A stretch of DNA of 64,000 nucleotides from NCBI GenBank assembly GCA_947627065.1, contig CANQUN010000001.1, forward strand, positions 62,001 to 126,000, written 5' to 3'. Source of the stretch: an uncultured Clostridia bacterium (GTDB taxonomy: Bacteria; Bacillota; Clostridia; Christensenellales; Borkfalkiaceae). Numbering within the stretch: position 1 is the first letter of the stretch; each line of letters opens with the position of its first letter. The notes beneath the pieces are model-generated. The model saw only the letters and a program-made list of their open reading frames with translations, was not told the DNA's origin and did not search any database. Below are positions 60,601-64,000 of this stretch, in pieces. The position numbers and the translations under genes are program-made.

Positions 60601-62267
60601 CCGAATCGCTCGAAACCGTTCCGACCGAAGCCTTTGCAGGCGACGTTATGCTCGGTGAAGTAAACCTTGAAAACGTAAAACACATCGGCGACTTCGCCTT
60701 CACCTCGGCTCAGGCTCTCGCCTCCATAGACCTCACCTCTTGCGAGGACGTGGGTTACGGTGCTTTTGCCGACACCTCGGTTGGCGGCGACATAGTTGCA
60801 AACAACCTCGTGTTCGTTGACGACCTCGCCTTCCAGATGACCGCGTTCACAAGTTTCGCGGCTCCCAAACTCGCTTATATAGGCGAACAGGCCTTCCACG
60901 GCAACGGCTTGCTCAGAGAGTTCACCTTCTCGGACGACATCGCCCACGTCGGCGTCCTCGCCTTCGGTGAATGCGCGCGTCTTGCAAGTTACAGTTTCGG
61001 CGCGGACAAGAGCACCGACGGCAAGATAAACGACTACGCCTTCCTCGTTGACGGCGTGCTGTACACGGTTGCCGAAAACGGACGCAACGTGCTCAACTCC
61101 GTACCGGGCGGCCTGCGCACCGACACGCTCGAAGTGGTGGAGGGGACTTACAGAATAGAACTCTACGCAGGCAACTTCAACTCCTCGATAGCCCACATCA
61201 TCCTGCCCGACTCGCTCGAATATATAGGCGATTACGCCTTCTACGCGTACAGCGCGCTCAGGTCCGTCGAATTCAGATCGGCCAAGGCGCCCGTACTCGA
61301 AAGCCACTACAACAATCAGGTAGCCGTGCCCGAAACGGCCCCCGGTTACAAACTCGTCCACGCATATCCCGGGCTGTTCGGCCTCGAACTGTGCTACTTC
61401 AACTTCGTTGACATGATGGGCGCAAGGAACCCCATAACCATGATCCTGCCCGCCAACGAGGAACTGTCGGGTTACGACGCCCTCGCTTACGAAACCTACT
61501 TCGGCACCGTCGCCTCGGCACAGAGGAGCAAGTTCGTCGCCAAGGAACTCAACTTCCGCACCTTCCTCGAAAATTACGAGAAGATAGCGGCCATAGAGAT
61601 ACTCTCCATGGATGACGAAAGCATAGTGGACGCCGCCATGACCGCCTACAACGCCATGACGCAGGATCCCACCGACTTCGGTTACACCGAGGAAGAGTGG
61701 AACGCCATGGTCGCCACCGTAACGCAGGCCAAGGCAGACATTCTCCGCCTCAAAGTCGCCAACGCGTCCAAGGCCGTCCGCGACGTTCAGGCCATGATAG
61801 ACGCCCTGCCCGATTATTACGACGGTTCTGCCGAACATGACAGGCTGATAGACGAGACCGAAGCGGCCATCGCCTCCCTCAAGAGGGACGACAGGAGCCT
61901 GCTCATTCAGGATAAGTACGAACAGTTCCGCTCCACGCGCGACCTGCTTGCCAACGTGGCGGCCGTTCAGGAACTCATAGACAAACTGCCCGACTATTAC
62001 GACGGCTCGGATATCCAGCGCGCCATGTATGAAGAAGTAACTTCCGCAATCAACGACCTCGGCGTTTACGCAGACAGGCTCGACATTGCAAAGTACGAAA
62101 AGTTTGCCGAATCCTACCTCAGTTTCAAGCCTTCCACGCACAAACTCTTCTCGTGCGGCGGCTCCATTGAGGACAGCGCGTCCACCCTGCTCATGGTGAT
62201 AGTGGCGGCCGTGTCCTTCGGCGTCGCTTCGGCGATATTCATGAAGCAGCGCCAGAACAACAAGTAA
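54642..62267 (+). CDS. Giant surface subtilisin-like protease with LRR region
   Basis: A 2541-residue protein. After a lipoprotein-like signal (SVAC, Cys24) and an inhibitor-I9-like pro-region come an S8 subtilase domain with Asp228 (ILDSGFDC), His301 (HGTHVAG) and Ser623 (GTSMATP), and a PA domain inserted at about 480-580 as in C5a-peptidase-type enzymes. Fn3-like and BIG2-type Ig regions follow (to about 1365), then about 840 residues of BspA-type leucine-rich repeats (about 1376-2215), two FIVAR-like helical units each containing LPDYYDGS (about 2366-2486), and a C-terminal membrane helix with a KQRQNNK tail. It probably cuts host or dietary proteins at the cell surface. It lies 19 bases after the small membrane protein gene of the opp operon. 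Confidence 0.93.
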   Translation: MLKRFICILLIGILGLAGMMSVACSGGTGSESKSPSAQTEEEGDFSQELQIIKSDIKPTQEQMLSRIKAEYLLENNGYRDDDEVVAIITLNGDAVIDEYLGNDKLASAMSLAEYAASSAGTVRTKVIDNAQTSLVSSLKNLGLINGVNYRYSTVLNAVSVTTTFGNFKKLSSAPGVSKVSLADTYNRPQSGTVEGAAVENNVDVYDTGIFNSSSVSYTGKGTAVAILDSGFDCSHEVFQRQPDTDDLLLTRTEISAALPSTNAIKTTADLKISDVYYSDKIPFVYDYADKDKDVFPYDSEHGTHVAGIIGGKSDVITGVAIDTQLVLMKVFSDHDQGAQTDDILAALEDAILLQVDCINMSLGAVCGFAREEDGSYINTVYDKINESGVSLLTAAGNEYSSGYGGEQGNTNFVTNPDSGVVGSPSTYAAPLAVASISGEKSHYLVANGSDVIFFNESSMINGKPNDFFEELGITKGVTKEYEYVTVPGYGSPINYRGLNIEGKIALVRRGSTTFEEKAIYAKNAGAAACIIYNNIDGDILMSLGKSDHIPTVSISMEDGNALAAAGTGTIVISGDNEAGPFMSDFSSWGPLPDLQMKPEITAHGGNIKSSTPGGKYDELSGTSMATPNLCGIVVLIRQFLKEQPRYSDYTWKQISVLANQMLMSTATIILNEEGMPYSPRKQGAGLASLYNVVNTDAYITVPGKDRSKIELYDDPTREGSYEMKFEVVNVTDSPVTYDLSLVGMTETVSTADDKHVAETDQLLGNDFTATVTGAGTYSDGKITVDGNGTLSVKLVYNLSAEDKNLIDSLFPYGMYVEGFVKLLPEKEGGIDLNVPFLAFYGDWTQAPLFDKTFYEVESEAHNGAIDEEDKLKADYYATTPMGKYFYNYIIPLGSYLYDLDEMAFDAIPATEEHIAISNSLGTIDGITAVYAGLLRNAKEMLYTITDKVTGETVYENLIYNARKAFSQGGSPIPNYEFLYIDAYELGLTNNRQYEFAMTAKLDYGDGGVANNVRNSFKFDFNFDIEAPILRNVTFEKIYDSTQRKDRFYINMTVYDNQYVMSVTPIAFVSSSSYTTITDTPIPVYSEKNSDNTVRFEITDYLENLPYDQLINSALGFLVDDYALNSNLYLCQLPGTNPGQSGLFSFTSNGKVGGGRITSLDINVGDVVDLTDYLATTDATLDADKDYLKYLVWESNNTRFVEIHEGVAVGKNPGSAVITVYEGYYGKQTSIIVRVRAAGEGQTDVDAATLRSVRFTYFDTQFAFARAAQTSEIGTTGTRNYITSFPGGVSFYPGESIKLNYDVEPWYVAGKYNFTYSSSNPDVAEVTQDGVVRGLKEGFTTIMLTVEGSYLMARLNVSIKNEFVIENRTLIAYKGLGGRVEIPDDEGILYIGDYAFCLYTTDNTIEITDDDYDKNKLPDGNTTVTDVIIPEGVEQIQKYAFYNCINLRTVQVPESCRFIQEHAFDNCYNLQKINLENIEAIGENTFYGCVRLDNIDLTSCYAIANSGFEGCMSLTSVDLSGLRNAGQSAFRGCSSLTDVTFTKDTKLAPHMFEGAGLTEVNILTDMFVPDYAFAGCENLTSVTIKENIVSIGEGAFAQCPVLQTVDIQGSVDSIGMAAFWMCDSLETVTLPNCNFTVGESAFEDCPALTTLVFGANTHIDGVYGNVFVGCPITTFDVSDSDVYTVSDDGKYLVEGAKLVFAAIGSLSGDITVEGYDEIGVSAFAGAPVESVTITGDNVKIGDYAFADCETLASVTLPESGVTIGVRAFNACPSLTSVENLENVEEIGDYAFSRTGLTDVTIAANATLGEGAFFNSPLQTLTLGANVVAGMGAFQRCTDLTTVNMPEEGGVSFGESCFSYDVSLTTIDLSKTDGIIAAEAFFTTGLVSVDLGGVTEIGNAAFADCDFLTNVNNTDSLVSIGALAFAAYSETAAGPQFTTFHFPETLVSIGNYAFNSCARLGSVTLPESLESLGMGAFEFCTALTTVHLPESLETVPTEAFAGDVMLGEVNLENVKHIGDFAFTSAQALASIDLTSCEDVGYGAFADTSVGGDIVANNLVFVDDLAFQMTAFTSFAAPKLAYIGEQAFHGNGLLREFTFSDDIAHVGVLAFGECARLASYSFGADKSTDGKINDYAFLVDGVLYTVAENGRNVLNSVPGGLRTDTLEVVEGTYRIELYAGNFNSSIAHIILPDSLEYIGDYAFYAYSALRSVEFRSAKAPVLESHYNNQVAVPETAPGYKLVHAYPGLFGLELCYFNFVDMMGARNPITMILPANEELSGYDALAYETYFGTVASAQRSKFVAKELNFRTFLENYEKIAAIEILSMDDESIVDAAMTAYNAMTQDPTDFGYTEEEWNAMVATVTQAKADILRLKVANASKAVRDVQAMIDALPDYYDGSAEHDRLIDETEAAIASLKRDDRSLLIQDKYEQFRSTRDLLANVAAVQELIDKLPDYYDGSDIQRAMYEEVTSAINDLGVYADRLDIAKYEKFAESYLSFKPSTHKLFSCGGSIEDSASTLLMVIVAAVSFGVASAIFMKQRQNNK

Positions 62268-62568
62268 AGTTTAATTCCGCTCCTGCCCGCGCCCATTTCG
62301 GGCGCGGGGAGAGCCGAACCTTCGGCCTCGGCAAACCTTCGGCCTTTGGCGGGGGAGAGGGGAGCGGCGTTCCGCCCGTTCTTTGCATCACGTTTTTTAT
62401 TGGGCGGCAAATATCTTTATAAATTCGGACAAAATGGCACATCTTTCAAGAACCGCGGCCAAATATCCGCAGGTTCGCAAGGGTAATCGGGGGATACCCT
62501 ATTTTCGCCTACGACGAAAGGGATACTCCCCGTATCCGCATAGAATAAAAGAGGATAAAGGAGAATAA
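62268..62568. other. Spacer after the giant protease gene
   Basis: A 9-base perfect hairpin CCCGCGCCC/GGGCGCGGG (62286-62308) may end the operon although no T-run follows. Short repeats of ACCTTCGGCC and two GGGATAC strings follow. No promoter is clear. Confidence 0.5.
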
Positions 62569-64000
62569 ATGAAAAAATTTCTTGCACTTTTAATCACCGC
62601 CGCCCTCGTTTTCGCGGCGATCTCCTGCACCGGTGGCAACTCGGGAAACTCGGGCAACGGCGGAGAAAAAGAGCCGCTTGAGGCTCCTTCTGCGGTTGCC
62701 ATAACGGACGACGGCCTCATCATCTGGAACGAGGTTGAAAACGCCACCTCTTACGTCGTGGTTATAAACGGCGCCGAGGCGGATGAGGTAAACGTACCCA
62801 TGTACCGCGTTGATTCGCTCGTTTACGACTTCACTTACGCCGTTTACGCCAAGGCGGAAGGGTACGAAAACAGCCCCCTTTCGGAAACCAAGACCTTCAA
62901 AGGCTTGGGTGAACCGGGCGTTTCGGTTACGGGACCCGACACCGTCAAGGGCGGCTTTACGGGCACGTTTACGGCCGCTGTCGCCGGCACCAAGGACACC
63001 GCCGTCGTCTGGTCCATCGTCTCGGGCGACGAATTTGCAACCGTCTCGCCTGACGGCGTTGTTACCGCAAAGACCGTTGAGGACGACGTTACGGTTACCG
63101 TCCGCGCCGCTCTCGCGTCGGACAGCAGCGTCTACGGCGAACGCACCTTTACCATCCTCTCCCGCAAACAGCTCACCCAGCAGATGCTCGACGAACTCGG
63201 CGGGTACGACACCCTCGAATTTGTCGGCTGGCTTGACATAGACCTCTACACCCTCGGGGGAGAATCCACCTTCTACAGGTCGGAAACCGTAACCACGGGC
63301 GCCGCATTCAACGCGGAATACTGGTACGCAACCTATCAGGACGCCGCGGGCATTCCGAGGGATCTGTACTACAAGAACGTTGACGGCATTGCCAATCAGG
63401 TCATCCTCAGTTACATGAACACCGAGGAATACATTCCTTACACCGACGATGAAAACCGCCTTGTAACGTGGGAAGAAGCGGGCTATTACAACAATTACAC
63501 GGGACTCACCCTTGCCGACTTCACCTTCAACGAGGACACGTGGCAGTACGAATATTCGGGTTCCGACCCGACGTTTATGGAAAGGGCGGTCTCCTGCGCC
63601 ATGCCTTACAGTTTCGCCCCCGTAACCTTCGGCCTCGTGCTTTCCAAGAGCGGGATTGACGGCATAACCGCCGCTTCCGACGTGGACTACTCCGTCCAGA
63701 GCGGTTACGCGGCCTACCAGCGCCTCACCATGTCCATAAACAAGGGGGACGAGGTAGTCATACCCGACTTTCCCACTTACAACTTCCTGCAGGGGCAGGA
63801 GCCTTTGAGAGACGCCATAGAAAACATGCGCTCGCTCTCGAGTTACACCGTTACTTTCAGCAACATCATGAACTCCATATCCGGCAACAGTTACTCCGGG
63901 TATAAGGAATACGTTACCGAAGACGTGTGCCACTTTGAAGAAGTGGTGTTCGACGGCGACTTCAACTACACCCCCACGGGCTACACCTACGGCTATAAAA
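62569..64000 (+). CDS. Ig-like-domain lipoprotein (3' end cut)
   Basis: At least 477 residues, running off the window. The signal ends AISC (Cys20), followed by a Gly/Ser/Asn linker, a fibronectin-type-III-like unit (about 45-125: SAVAITDDGLIIWNEVENATSYVVVI and so on) and a BIG2-type Ig domain (about 130-195: AVVWSIVSGDEFATVSPDG). The rest is an unrecognised domain rich in Tyr, Thr and Asp. AAAGGAG precedes the ATG by about six bases. It is probably another surface component related to the protease region. Confidence 0.85.
   Translation, partial: MKKFLALLITAALVFAAISCTGGNSGNSGNGGEKEPLEAPSAVAITDDGLIIWNEVENATSYVVVINGAEADEVNVPMYRVDSLVYDFTYAVYAKAEGYENSPLSETKTFKGLGEPGVSVTGPDTVKGGFTGTFTAAVAGTKDTAVVWSIVSGDEFATVSPDGVVTAKTVEDDVTVTVRAALASDSSVYGERTFTILSRKQLTQQMLDELGGYDTLEFVGWLDIDLYTLGGESTFYRSETVTTGAAFNAEYWYATYQDAAGIPRDLYYKNVDGIANQVILSYMNTEEYIPYTDDENRLVTWEEAGYYNNYTGLTLADFTFNEDTWQYEYSGSDPTFMERAVSCAMPYSFAPVTFGLVLSKSGIDGITAASDVDYSVQSGYAAYQRLTMSINKGDEVVIPDFPTYNFLQGQEPLRDAIENMRSLSSYTVTFSNIMNSISGNSYSGYKEYVTEDVCHFEEVVFDGDFNYTPTGYTYGYK

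Noticed and set aside
58326..62141. 1271-residue open frame antisense to the giant protease gene (and similar ones at 54858-57380 and 46259-48880)
   Set aside because: Long antisense frames arise from the NNC/NNG codon bias of the sense gene; they have no start signals or recognisable domains.

Overview
The window reads as a chromosome segment of an uncultured, probably gut-associated Gram-positive bacterium of the Clostridia, possibly Christensenellales-like; that rank is inference from gene content and organisation only. Supporting signs are the greA-lysS ... tmk-holB-ricT operon (compare yaaO-tmk-yaaQ-holB-yaaT of Bacillus), archaeal/type-3 prolyl-tRNA synthetase, GTP-dependent PEP carboxykinase, a CadC/CadA pair, consensus sigma-A promoters (TTGACA-17-TATAAT several times), strong Shine-Dalgarno sites and many lipoproteins. 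Coding DNA is GC-rich with AT-rich promoters. I see 43 protein genes, two of them cut by the window ends, and no rRNA, tRNA, CRISPR array, prophage or insertion sequence.

Layout. 1-8.9 kb: end of an aldose-epimerase-like gene, a DUF4430 lipoprotein with an ECF S-component, proS, a CPBP membrane protease, a membrane protein, then a MATE exporter coupled to mnmE. 9.4-14.2 kb: a metal-resistance operon (CadC-like ArsR repressor, stand-alone HMA protein, CadA-type P1B ATPase with a one-base frameshift), then an OmpR-type two-component system behind a consensus promoter and a PhoB/PhoP-like direct-repeat box. 14.8-18 kb: gap (minus) divergent from an M29 aminopeptidase and an RluA-family pseudouridine synthase. 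18.3-22.3 kb: a 1330-residue surface/membrane protein with a repeated domain of no known family. 22.9-28.5 kb: ferritin-like protein, DUF523/TudS-like protein, MscS channel, lipoprotein, and two adjacent COG0523/CobW GTPases, one with a His/Asp repeat of about 97 residues and one fused to a UPF0703-like domain. 28.6-33.5 kb: M42 peptidase (minus), an 8-oxoguanine glycosylase that looks leaderless, and pckA (minus). 33.5-40.3 kb: a seven-gene, tightly overlapping operon greA, lysS, a membrane-anchored unknown, an Orn/Lys/Arg decarboxylase-family protein, tmk, holB, ricT. 40.7-43.6 kb: a Cys-rich plus leucine-rich-repeat lipoprotein (minus).

44.7-64 kb is the most distinctive part: an InlB-repeat lipoprotein followed by a near-continuous operon for an oligopeptide ABC importer (OppA, B, C, D, F), a 79-residue membrane protein and a 2541-residue subtilisin-like protease with PA, Ig-like and leucine-rich-repeat regions and a C-terminal membrane anchor, then a further Ig-domain lipoprotein. 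OppA, OppB and OppC all carry large extra extracytoplasmic segments. The arrangement suggests a surface protein-degradation and peptide-uptake machine whose importer has extra docking surface; this is inference.

Intergenic DNA is also unusual. A family of palindromic elements of about 25-30 bp (core TTTTTGTGNGAAAAA, or on the other strand AGCCGCCT...TCTCACA) recurs in at least a dozen places, often as terminators, sometimes inside genes. Several spacers hold degenerate tandem repeats or local duplications.
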